NCBI RefSeq assembly: GCF_049316285.1
Contig: NZ_JBMOXA010000016.1
Coordinates: 44,203 to 108,202 of the forward strand
Source: Rhodoferax_B sp049316285
GTDB lineage: Bacteria; Pseudomonadota; Gammaproteobacteria; Burkholderiales; Burkholderiaceae_C
Direction: 5' to 3'
Length of the DNA: 64,000 nucleotides
The translations under genes were made by a program, and so were the position numbers. The notes beneath the pieces were generated by a model. The model worked only from the letters and a program-made list of their open reading frames with translations, made no database searches and was not told where the DNA came from. How positions within the stretch are numbered: position 1 is the stretch's first letter; each line of letters starts with the position of its first letter. Positions 1-12,000 of this stretch are shown here, in pieces.

Positions 1-1
1 A

Positions 2-3000
2 GTCGATGGTCGTACCCAAGTCACGATTGAACAAACCGGCTCCAACGCCATTCTCAATTGGGAGACCTTCAACGTCGGCAAGAAAACCACCGTTGAGTTC
101 AAGCAGCAGGCGGACTGGGCGGTGCTCAACCGCGTCAACGACCCCAAGGCCCGTCCTAGCCAGATCCAGGGCCAGATCAAGGCCGATGGCACCGTCATGG
201 TCGTCAACCGCAACGGCATCGTGTTCAGCGGCAGCAGCCAGGTCGACACGCGCAACCTCGTGGCCGCGGCCGTGGGCATGAGCGACGCCCAGTTCAAGAA
301 GGGCCTGTACAGCGACGCGCAAGGCAATGCCAGCATTCCCACCTTCGCCAACGACCTGGCAAGCACCGCCAGCACCTTCAGCCATGGCGCGGCCACGGGT
401 GATGTGGTGGTGGAGGCGGGCGCCAAGATCACGACCCGCAAGCCGACCAGCGTCACCGAAGGTGGTGGCTACGTGTTGCTGGCTGGGCGCCAAACACACA
501 ACCGGGGGCAGATCGAGACCCCGTCGGGGCAGACGGTGCTGGCGGCCGGTGATGCCTTCGTCATCAAGCGCGGCATGGCCACCGATGCCAACCAGAACGG
601 CACCACCCGGGGCAACGAGGTCAGCCCGCTGCTGCTGGCCAACAGCGCCGCCGGCTTGGCCATTAACAACGGCCTGATCCTTGCTCCCACGGGTGACATC
701 ACGTTGACGGGCCGCGATGTGCGCCAGCAGGGCGTGGCGGTGGCCACCACCTCGGTGCACACCCGTGGCACCGTGCACCTGACCAATGCCACGGCCGATG
801 CACAGGCCAGCATTACGCTGGGCCAAGGCAGTGTCACGGCCATCTTGCTCGACGATACCGCCGCCACTGCGCTAGACACCCAGCGCGACGCGCTGATCAA
901 GGACTCGGACAAAGTCGGCGACGGCATCGCGCATCGGCGCGACCAGTCGCTGATCCTGATTGACAGCGCGGCGGGGAAGGTTGACTTCCTCGGCGACTCG
1001 CTGACACTGGCCACCGGCGGCCAGGTGTTTGTGAACGCCGCCCGGACGCGGCTGGCCGATCGCTCAAGCATCGATGTGTCCGGCGCAGTCGGGGTGCGTG
1101 TGGCGATGGAGGCCAACAACGTCAAGGTGAACGTTCAGGGCAACGAGCAGCGCGACGCCCCCGTCAACCGCGACGGCGACAAGTTGCGCAACAAGGACAT
1201 CTGGGTCGACCGTCGTTACCTGGTGAAGGTGGCCGCAGGCACCAACGGTTATGAGACCGACCGCTGGTACACCGCTGGCGGCCTGCTGGAAGTTGGCGGT
1301 TACCTCGGCATCAATGGCCACAGCATTGGTGAATGGGCGGCGCAGGGTGGTACTGCCCAGTTCAGCGGCGGCAGCCTGGTGGCGCAGGCCGGCAGCCTGA
1401 TCAATCTCGCCGGTGGCAGCCTGGATGTGCAGACGGGCTACGTCCAGCAGACCTTTTTGAAGGGCAATGACGGCAGGTTCTACAACGCCAACACCGCGCC
1501 CGGTGACCTGCTCTATACCGGGTTGTACCGCGGCTTCGAGACCGCGCATACCCGCTGGGGAGACGGCGCCAAAGAAAGTTTCTACAGCCCGTTGATCGCG
1601 CCACAGCGGCGCCTGGAGAACGGCTATACCGTGGGGCGAGACGCAGGACGTTTGATTGTTGCCACGCAAACGGCTTCGCTGGACGGCACGCTCGATGCCA
1701 ACGCCTATCAGGGGCCACAGCAGACCCGTGGGCGCGATGCCGGGGTGGACGGCTACCAACAAGCGCAGACGGCGGTGGCGCAGCGCGGGCAACTGGTTTT
1801 GGGCAGCTACTTGCCGCTCTACGACAAAGAAACGGGCCAGTTGCGCTACGGCCCCGATGCCGTCGCGAAAGAAGTCTTCATCGGCGACAAGGCTGCGCAT
1901 GGCGCCACGCCGGCCAACCACATTGCGCTCGATGCCGCTTGGCTGAACGCCCAGCAGCTCGGCAGCCTGGAGGTCTACGCGCAGGGCCGCGTCACGGTCA
2001 ATGAAGCCATCGCCGTGGCCAACGGCGGCAGCATCGCGCTACATGCGAGCGACGTGAAGGTCGAGGCGGACCTCACCGCCCGCAGCGGCAACATCCGCTT
2101 GGGCAATATGGTGGTGATGCGCTCGTCGGGTGGCGATCCATGGCTGGAGCAGCCGGTGGGTCAGCGTACCTCGGCGGGCTACGAGCGCCAGGTCGCGATT
2201 GCTGAAGGCGTGACCCTCGATGCGCGCGGCCTCTGGAGCAATGCGCTGCTTGACGGTGGCATGGGCTTGCAGCCATTCATCGACGGCGGTAGCGTTGCGC
2301 TGCGCAGTTCGGGCAGCGTGCTGTTGTCGGCAAACAGCCTCATCGATGTGTCCTCGGGCGGCCTGATCAATGCCAAGGGCAAACTCACCGGCGGCAAGGG
2401 CGGCAACGTTACGCTGGCCACTGGGCTGTACCAAGAGTCGGGCGTGTTGGCATTGGACGGCACCATCCGTGGCTACGGTATCAAGGGCGGTGGTGCGCTC
2501 AACATTGAACACGGCACCTTGGTGAGCATAGGCGGCGACTTGCCACAGGCGATTGAACAGCTCGAAGCGGGTGAGGTGAGCGCGCTGCCGTTGCGCCTGG
2601 CGGAAGACGTGGTGTTGGTCGCCGGCGCGGTCATCCCCATGAGCTTTTCTGTCACGGTGAGCGTGGTCTTGGACGGTCAACCCATGCCGGTCACGATCAG
2701 GCCCAACATCACCTCGGCCAACCCGGTGACGCTGCAGGCACCGTGGTTGCTGCCGGTCACGGTGCAACTGGCCAACAACGGCCCCGTGGTTTATGCCGGC
2801 ACCACGCTGCCGGCCGGCACCATGCTGGGCGCCATCACCGACCTGCCCAAGGGTTATGTATTGCCATTGGGTGTGTTTCCGTCTGGCCTTCCGATTGCGC
2901 CGCAGACTTTCAACTACGTGGCCGGCAATGTCACGCCCAGCGATCTGGTCGTGCCACGGGGTACACGTGTGCCGGCCGGCACCGCGTGGCAGCAAGACAT

Positions 3001-6000
3001 CGCGGTGCAGTCATTCCTCTCGCTGACAAACGACACCTTCCGCTCCGGCTTCAAGAGCTACAGCGTCACCGGGCGCGACGGTGTGACGGTGCTCCCAGGC
3101 GCGCAACTCGACGTGGTCATGCCGCTGCTGCGCGTTGATCCTGCGGCCATGCGCTCGGTTGCCAGCGCGGGCGACCTGTCGCCCGCGCTGTCGGTGTGGC
3201 TGCCGCCGTTGCAGCAAGACGATCCGGCCGCTGGCAAGGTCTCGTTGCGCGGCGGCGCCGGCCTGGCCTTGTATGCCGGCGACTTCGTAGGCACTGGCAA
3301 CTTCATGATGGGCACGGGTAGCCGCATCAACGTCGACCCGGGGCAGGCGATTGCTATCACGGGCAACGGTCAGGTGACGATTGACGGCTCGCTCGTCGCC
3401 CACGGCGGGCGCATCTCGGTGCTGACAGGCGATGCCGTGACGATCGGCACCACTGGTGCGCCCATTGGCTCGCCGAGCGGCACAGCCAATCTGCCGATGG
3501 GCACGCCGAACGCGCGCTCGTTCTGGATTGGCGAGCACGCAGTGCTCGACGCCTCGGGCCAGGCCTACACCGGCGTGGACGGGCAGGGCAATCGCTACGG
3601 CCAAGTCCTCAACGGCGGCACGATTGAAGTCGGCGGCAAGTACAACGCGACGGCGGTCACGCAGGGTGCGGTCAATGCCTTCGTTGTGGTGCGCCCAGGC
3701 GCGTTGCTGGATGTCTCGGGTGCACAGGCCGTGCTCGACCTGCCGGGCTTGGGCGGCACCGCGCTCGCCAGCCACGGCGGCGTGATCGGCCTGGGTTCGG
3801 GCAATGGCCTGTTCATTGATGGTGAACTGCGCGCGGCGGCCGGCGGCGCTGGCGCCATGGGCGGCATGTTGGCGCTGAACCTTGAAACGCCGTCCTACGG
3901 GACGGTGGACCGGATCTCGTTCAAGGGTGCGGGCGTGAGCGATGGGGTGCGCGTGCCGCGCGAGTTGGTGCTGGAGCAGGTGTACGGCGGCAGCGGTCTC
4001 GCCAGTGGCGTGCAGGTGGGCCAGCTGGATGAGAGCCTGGCCTACGGCAAGGCGCGCTACGGTGTTGACGCGATCCACGCGGGCGGCTTCGGCTCTGCCT
4101 TGCTGTCGGTCAACGGTCTGCTGAGCTTCGACGGCAACGTCGAACTGCTCCTGCCGCAAGCCCTCTACCTCACGGCCAGTAGCCTGGGCCTTTCAACCGC
4201 AGCACCGCGCGATAGCCAGGTCAACCTGGCCGCACCTTACCTGCGCCTGGCCGGGTCGACCGCGCGCCAGCTCGACAACACCATCATGCCAAACCCCGTG
4301 TTCGGCTCAAGAAACGTCAGTGCTATCGGTGGCACCCTGGGCACGCCACTGCTGGCGGCGGATTCCCATCTCACGCTGGCGGGCAGTCTGGTGGACATCG
4401 TGGGTGAAGTGGGCATGGGCGCGCGCGGCGAGATCATCCTGAACGCCGCCACGCCGCTGTCGGTGCTGCGCGACGCCTTCGGCCAACTGCGCATTGAAAG
4501 CAGCGGCGACCTGCGCCTGCGCAATGCGAAGTTTTATTCGCCCGGCGACACCACGCTGGCGGCCGCGCAGATCTACGGCAGTGGCACTGTGATCGTTGGC
4601 ACCGTCAGCGACGTGACCCCCTGGGGAACGATCAGTCGTTCGTTCGATCCCGCGCGCGCGCTCACCATCGAGCGTGTGGGCAGCGAGCTACCACCTATGC
4701 CGTACGACGTGTTCGGTGCCATGATCTTCGGTGCGGCCACGGTCAACCAAGCTGGCGTGTTGCGTGCGCCGCTGGGGAGCATCACGCTGGGGGCGGCTGA
4801 CGGCGATGGCTACACCGGCGCGGTGAATCTGTTGCCTGGCAGCATTACTTCGGTCAGCGCCAACGGTCTGGTCATGCCCTACGGCGGCACGGTCGACGGG
4901 CTGATCTACAACTACAACGGCGTTGATGTGGTCTACCAAGGTATGGGCTCGGAGCCCAAGGTCGAGTTGAAAACCCACGCGGCGAATGTGCAGGACGGCG
5001 CACTCATAGACCTGTCAGGCGGTGGCACGCTCACCGGTGCTGCATTCTTGCAAGGCCGTGGCGGCTCCACCGATGCGCGGCTGAATCCGCTGGTGCAAAT
5101 GAATGCGCAGGGCGGTGGCTTTACGCTGCCAGGGTTGTCCACCAATCCGGTCTATGCCATTGTGCCGGGCGTGCAGGCCAGCGCCGCTCCGCTGGGGGCT
5201 GAGAAGGGCGCTGGCGACCCTGCGGTCGGCCGCCAGGTCACCATAGGCCAGGGCGTTCCGGGCCTGCCCGCGGGCACCTATACACTGCTGCCTTCTAGTT
5301 ACGCGCTTCTGCCTGGCGCGTTCCGAGTCGAGATCAACGGGCTGGCCAGCCAGCGCGCGGCTTTTGGCACCACCGCTGCGATGCGCAACGGCTCGTACAG
5401 CACGGCTGCGCGCTTGGGCATTGCCAACACCGGCATGGTCGACGCGTTGTCGACCCAGGTCATCGTGACGCCAGCCGACATACTGCGCAGCTACTCCAAA
5501 TACAACGAGACGAGCTACGCTGATTTTGCGTTGCAGCAGGCCGTGCGTGAAGGCGTGCCGCGGCCGCTGCTTGAGCGCGACGGCAAGGCGCTGAGCCTGG
5601 CGCTCAGTTCACCCGGTTCGGTGGGCTCTTTCGGCTTGCCGCAGCTCACCATTGCGGACCGCACGGTCCTGGTGAAGCCTGCCGAAAACGGCCACGGCAG
5701 CGTGACGCGCCTGTGGAACGCGAGCAACTACGAATTGCTGGCCGATGGTGATGCGCCCACGGCAGGCTTCAACGGCGTTTCGGTGCAGGCCAGCCAGCTC
5801 AACGCCACGGGGGCCTCGCGTCTCGAAATCGGCGGCCAGTTGCGCAGCACCTACACCGACCCCAACACGGGTTCTCTCAAGAACGCCAACATCATCACCT
5901 TCAGCGGTGCCAGTGGCAGCAACAGCATCATGCTGCGCGAAGGGGCGGTGCTGAGGGCCGCCGATGTATTCTTGATGACCGGCCGCACGGACGGCAGCAT

Positions 6001-9000
6001 CACTGTCGAACAGGGCGCCAGCATCAACACGCTGGGCCGTGGCGCCTCGTCGTACGAAGCCATGCAGGGCTACATCTACAACCCTGGCCGCACGTCGGTG
6101 CTGGCATTGTCCAACGGTCAACTCGACCTGCTGGCGCCCACCGCGCCCAGCGCCAGCGATCCATCGGTTGGGGCCGGTGCGATCCAGATCGGCGTCTGCG
6201 CAGCCAGTAGCACCTGTGCATCCGACACGCGCCTGTACTCAGAAGGCACCATTGCCACCGCCACCGACAACCGCTTCTTGCTGGGCGACGCCGTGCGCTA
6301 CGGCACGCGCAGTCTGTCACTGGCACTGGGGGGCGTCAACTTCGGCAGCAATGAATCGCTGGCGGCAGCCTCGGCGCGCGGTGCGCTGCCTGCGGGCATG
6401 ACGCTCAACCAGAACCTGGTCGATCGCCTGCTGCTGGGCGACACCAGCACCGGTGCACCGGCACTGGAGGCGTTGTCGTTCACGGTGCGCGATTCGGTTA
6501 ATTTCTTTGGTGACGTGACCTTCTCCACGTACAACGCCAACGGCAAGTCGGCGTTGCAGCGCCTGGTGCTGGGCACGCCCGCAATCTACGGTTATGGCGA
6601 CGCTGACGACGTGGCGCGCATCCACACCGACACCTTGGTCTGGACCGGCGCGCTGACTCCCGCCGGCAATGTGGTCGCCAACGGCCCGGGCACCGGTGCC
6701 GGACAGTTGGTGGTGGATGCACGTGAGATCGTCTTCGGCTACGGCCCGCGTACCCAGGCCGACACGGTGCGCGACCAGAACCGCGTGGCGCTGGGTTTTG
6801 GCAACGTGCACCTCAACGCCTCGGAGCGCGTCACGGCTACGCACCAGGGCAGCTTGTCGGTCTACGAGGCACAAGGTGCATGGAATGCCGACGCCAAGGC
6901 GTTCGACTACACGGGCGGCAAGCTCTTCATCAACACGCCGCTTTTGACCGGCACAGCCGGCTCGGTCAACAGCATCACGGCGGGCGGCGACATCCGCGTC
7001 GGTGGCATCACTACCGCAGCCGCCGCAAGCCAAACCACACCCGCCAGCGCGCTGGGCGCCGAGATCAAACTTGACAGCCGTGGCGGCAACCTGGTGCTCG
7101 ATACCGCCGTGCTGCTGCCCAGCGGCAAGCTCTCGCTCGCAGCGCAGGGCGACGTGACTTTGGCCGATGGCGCCAAGCTTGACCTCGCGGGTAGCAAGAT
7201 CGACTTCTACGACGTCAGCAAATACAGCTGGGGCGGTGATGTGTCGCTGGACAGCCGCACGGGCAACGTGCAGCAGTCCGCCGCGTCGCGCATCGACGTG
7301 TCGGCGCGGTACAACCGCGCGGGCAAGATCGGTGTTTTCGCGGAGCAGGGCGATGTCTCGCTCCTGGGGCAGTTGATAGGCAGCAGCAGCGGTCACTACG
7401 ACGCTGGTGGTACCGACGTGCCTTTCCTGGCAGGCAGCATTGACCTGCGTGGGCGCAGCATTGCCGACTTTGCCGGGCTGAACCGGCGGCTCACCACGGG
7501 CGGCGTCACCGGAGCGCGCAGCTTCCACCTGGGGCAGGGCGACCTGGCCATTGGTGCCGAAGTCAAGGCGCACGAGGTCAATGTGTCTGTGGACAACGGC
7601 CATCTCAGCGTCAATGGCCGCATAGACGCCAGCGGCGAGCAGGCCGGCAGCATACGCCTGGCGGGCAAGAACGGTGTGACGATTGCCGGCTCGGCCATGT
7701 TGGACGCCAGCGCCAGCGTGCTGCGCCGCGACAGCTACGGCCAGGCGATCGAGGCACCCAACCGCGCCGTGATCGAGATCGACTCGGGCACGGGCCTGTT
7801 GGCCATTGGCAGTGGCGCACGTATGGACTTGCGCGTGGCTGGCGCCAGTGTGAACTACGGCACCGTGACGCTCAACGCGCCACGCGTGGGCAGCAACGAC
7901 GTGGCCATAGACGCGGCTGGCACCGTCGCCATCGACGGCGCCAAGTCCATCCACGTCAACGCCTTCATCACCGACAACACGGCCACGCTGGGCAGCGATA
8001 CCTCGGCCGACGGCAAGAGCTACCAGCAGCTGGATCAGGCCTACCTCGACCGTCTGCATGGCGAGAGCAACACCTTCATCAATGCCGCGCTGGCCAACGG
8101 CGCGCTCATGAACGGCAAGCTCGCCGGCCTGCGCACGTACACCAACCAGTTCCACCTGCGCCCCGGCGTGGAGGTGGTGGCCGACCTGGCGCTCAACCCC
8201 GATGGCAACCTGCATGTGGATGGCGACATTGACCTCTCGGGCCAGCGTTATGCCAGCGTCAACCCGACGGCGCAGAAGAACAACCTGGTCTACGGCTCCG
8301 GCGAAGCGGGCGCACTGGTGCTGCGCGCGCAGGGCGACCTCGAAGTTTTTGGCAGCATCAGCGACGGCTTTGACGGCAGCCGACTGAAGAACTCGTTCAT
8401 GGCAGATGGTCAGTTGGGCCCCTCGTTCGACAGCACCGGCTGGGTGCTGACCCGGGGGCGTCAGCTTTGGGGCTCAGACGTGGTGGTGCCGCACGGTGGC
8501 ATGGTCACGCTGCAACCGGGCACGATCTTCAATTCTGGTCGTGTGTTGAATTACGACTTGCCTATCCAGCCCATGCTCATGGCGCCGCAGACCGTGCTGC
8601 CGGTGCCGGGGACGCTCGCGCAAGACTTGGTGATGGCTGCTGGCACGGTGCTGGGGGCCAACGTACGCGCCGCCGATGGCTCGCTGCTGATGGCGGCCGG
8701 TAGCGTGTTGGCCGATGTCGTTACGTTGCCGACCGGCACCCGGCTTGACGCGGGCTTCCGCCTGCCTGCGGCCGCGCGCATGGCCGCCATGAGCTGGCCG
8801 GCCGGTGTGGCGCTGCCTTCGCCGCCCACCGGTAATGCGGTGGTGTTGTCTGCGGCCCTGACGCTGGCCAAGGGCGCGCTGATCCCTAGCGATACCAATG
8901 TGGTGTTGCCTGGCGGCGTGGCCGAGGTGGATTTACGTCCGCGCGATGCCGATGGCAGCCAGGGCCGCATCTGGGCCGTGGCGCCCATGCTGCCAGGCGG

Positions 9001-12000
9001 TTCGCAGTCGTGGGATCTCTCGCTCGTGGCGGGCGCCGATACATCGGCAGCCGACCGGCTCACGACCCTGCGCAACTCACATGCGAGCCTGCGCTTCTCG
9101 GATGCCCACTACGGTCGGGCCGGTTTGGTGGAGGCCGTACCAGGCACGGGTTCGCCCGCCACCTACAAGTGGGGCGACTTGGCGTTGTTCGAACAGTTGG
9201 TGAGAGATTTCTACGGCGACTATGTGATGAGCTTCGTTCCGGTCGCGGGGCAGGCCATCACGGCCGACCAGGTTGCCGAGGTGCAGGCCTTGCTGTTCGT
9301 GTCCGACGTGGGCGAACTCAACGGCTACGGTTACGGCGATCTGGCCGCCACCGACCAGCCTGCGGTACCGCCCGACATGGCGTTCACCCCTAAGGCGGGA
9401 GTGCGCGAGCAACTTTCCAGCGTTGTGCGCACTGGCACCGGCGACCTGCGGCTGGTCTCCGCCGGCAACATCGGCACGACCTCGCTGTATGGCATCTACA
9501 CGGCCGGCACGCAATCTGCTGCGCTGCCCACGGTGAACGGTGTCGATCGTTATAACCTGCCGCGCAGCACGATTGATGGAGCGGTGCTAGGGGATGCGGG
9601 CACGCGCTTCGAGCCACTGGTGAATGGCGACGCCGACAGCCTCTATGCGGCCTGGTACCCCGAAGCGGGCGGCAACCTGCTGCTGCGCGCGGGTGGCAAT
9701 ATCAGTGGTGACAGCCTGATAGGCGGCACCTCAACGCTGCGCTTCGAGCAAGGCGATATTCTGGCCACTGGCCTGATGACACCGACCTCGTCGGTGGGCA
9801 ACTGGCTGTGGCGCCAGGGCACGGGTAGTGTGCAGACTGGGGCGGACGGCGTGCCCACGGCCTGGTGGATCAACTTCGGCACCTATGTGCACGCGCCGGA
9901 AGCTGCCGGTTACTACGGCGTCTTCGACAGCATGCCGCGCCTGGTGGGCTTTACCGGCTATGGCACGCTGGGCGGCGGCAACCTGGTGCTGGAAGCCGGT
10001 GGCAATGCTGGCATGCTGCAAGCGAAGGGTGACCACGGCGGTGCCTACTTGCTGCGCAGCACCGGCCTGAACCTGGCCGTGGCCAGCAGCGGACGCGTGG
10101 CGCCCGACGGTCGACTGGTGCTCACCGGTGGCGGTGACCTGGACATTCGTATCGGTGGTGGCCTTAACAATGATCCGTCGCTGAATGCCTTCACCGGTAG
10201 CAACTCCGATCCCGTGGCCAACAGCCTGCCGCTGGGCAACCTGCACCAACTCGCGCTCAATGGCAGCATCACCAGCTTGCGTGGCGCACTGCGCTTGGAG
10301 GCCGGCGACGTGGGCACCGTGGCCTTGCGTTTTGGCGCGCAGGACCCGAAGGACTCGCGCCCGAACAACATCTTCAACGCCACCTCGGCAACGTCTTCGG
10401 GCGGGCCGGTGCTGCTGCTGGGCGACTCGGCGGCGCGCATAGACGCACGCGGCGACCTCGTGCTTGGCACGGCTGCCGATCCGGGACGAACGCCCCAGGT
10501 GAGCGGCGGCACGCCCTTCACCGCCAATGGCACGGCCTACGGCAATGGCGGTTACAGCTGGTTCTCGCTGTGGACGCCGTCTACCGCAATCGACCTGCTG
10601 GCCGCGGGTGGCAGCCTCACGCCTACGCTCAATCCGGTGGACCGTGGCGCGGGCTCCGACGCGTCATCGACCGACATGCATGCGCTTTACCCCTCGGTGT
10701 TCCGTGCTGCGGCGGCCAGCGGCAGTGTGTTCTACGGCAATTCGGCCAGCACGGTGCTGGGCGTCACGTTGGCGCCGTCGCCGGTGAGCAGCCAGTTTGC
10801 GGTGAGCGGCACCGGCCAGCTTGAGCTGCTGGCGGCGGGTTCGCTCTACGCAGCGGGGTCGAATTTCTCGACCTCAGGCGCCGACCCGACGCAAATGGTC
10901 AGCCCGTTCAACCCCGGCTTCGTTGGCTTTGGTGACCCGCTCTGGTATGGCCGTCAGTTTCTCCATAACGTGAGCCTGGACGCGGTGGCGCCGACCATCT
11001 TGTTCAACCCGGCCGCAGGCAACAGCAACTATGCGACGGGTGGCTACACGCTGTTCCCGTTCGTGGCGCCCACGGCCTCGGCTTATGTCCATGTGGGACA
11101 ACAGCCCGCACGATACTATGCCGTGGACGGCGATATCGTGGGGCTGCGCACCGGCTCCATGGTGTACCGCGCCAGCATCACCGGCGTGGCGGGCTCGTTT
11201 GGCACCTGGTACGACGGTGGCGGTGCGGTGGCGATCCGCGCCGGCCGCGACATCACCGATTCGGGTACGTCGCTGGGCAGCTACAACAATTGGAGTATGG
11301 GGCCGGGCGCAGCCGGCTGGACCACGGTGGAAAGCCGTGCCGACCTGTCGGCACCACACAAGCCTACGACGTTTGCCGGCAGCACGATGCGTGGCAACCT
11401 GATCGTGCACACCAGCGCTGACGACGTGTCCCTGGTGCAGGCCGGACGTGACATACGCAACAGCAGCTTCTACATTGCGGGCCCGGGCCTGCTGGACATC
11501 TCTGCCGGACGCGACCTGTACCTGGCCGACAAGGGTGAGTTGCGCAGCCTTGGCCCGGTGGCGAATGTGGTGCCGGGCGACCGCAGCAGTGGCGCAGGCA
11601 TTGCCGTGGCTGCAGGCATGGGTGTGCAGGGGGCGGCGTGGTCTGCCTTTGCGGATCGTTACCTGGACGCCAGCAACTTGGCGGTCACCGGTAAGCCGCT
11701 GGCCGACCAGCCAGGCAAGGTGGTGCGCAGCTACGGTGGCAGTATCACGCTGTCGCAGTGGCTGGCCAGCGAGTTTGGCTATACCGGTGACGAAGGCGGT
11801 GCCGAAGCCTTCCTGGTGCAGCAGCAAGCGGTGTTGGACCAGACACGCCAGCAGGCATTAGCCAGCGGCGGCACCGCCAGCAACCGCGATCTGGCACGCG
11901 AGTACAAGCTCGAAAGCCAGTTGCACCTGGTCAACTGGCTGATGCAACGCTTTGGCGGCGCCAATGGTCGTGGCCTGCATTTCGATGCGGCGACCATGGA

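Noticed and set aside
6317..8215. 632-codon open frame on the - strand inside tpsA
   Set aside because: It lies antisense to the repeat-rich tpsA; GC bias and repeats suppress stop codons. The translation is His/Arg/Val-rich without domains or signal peptide.
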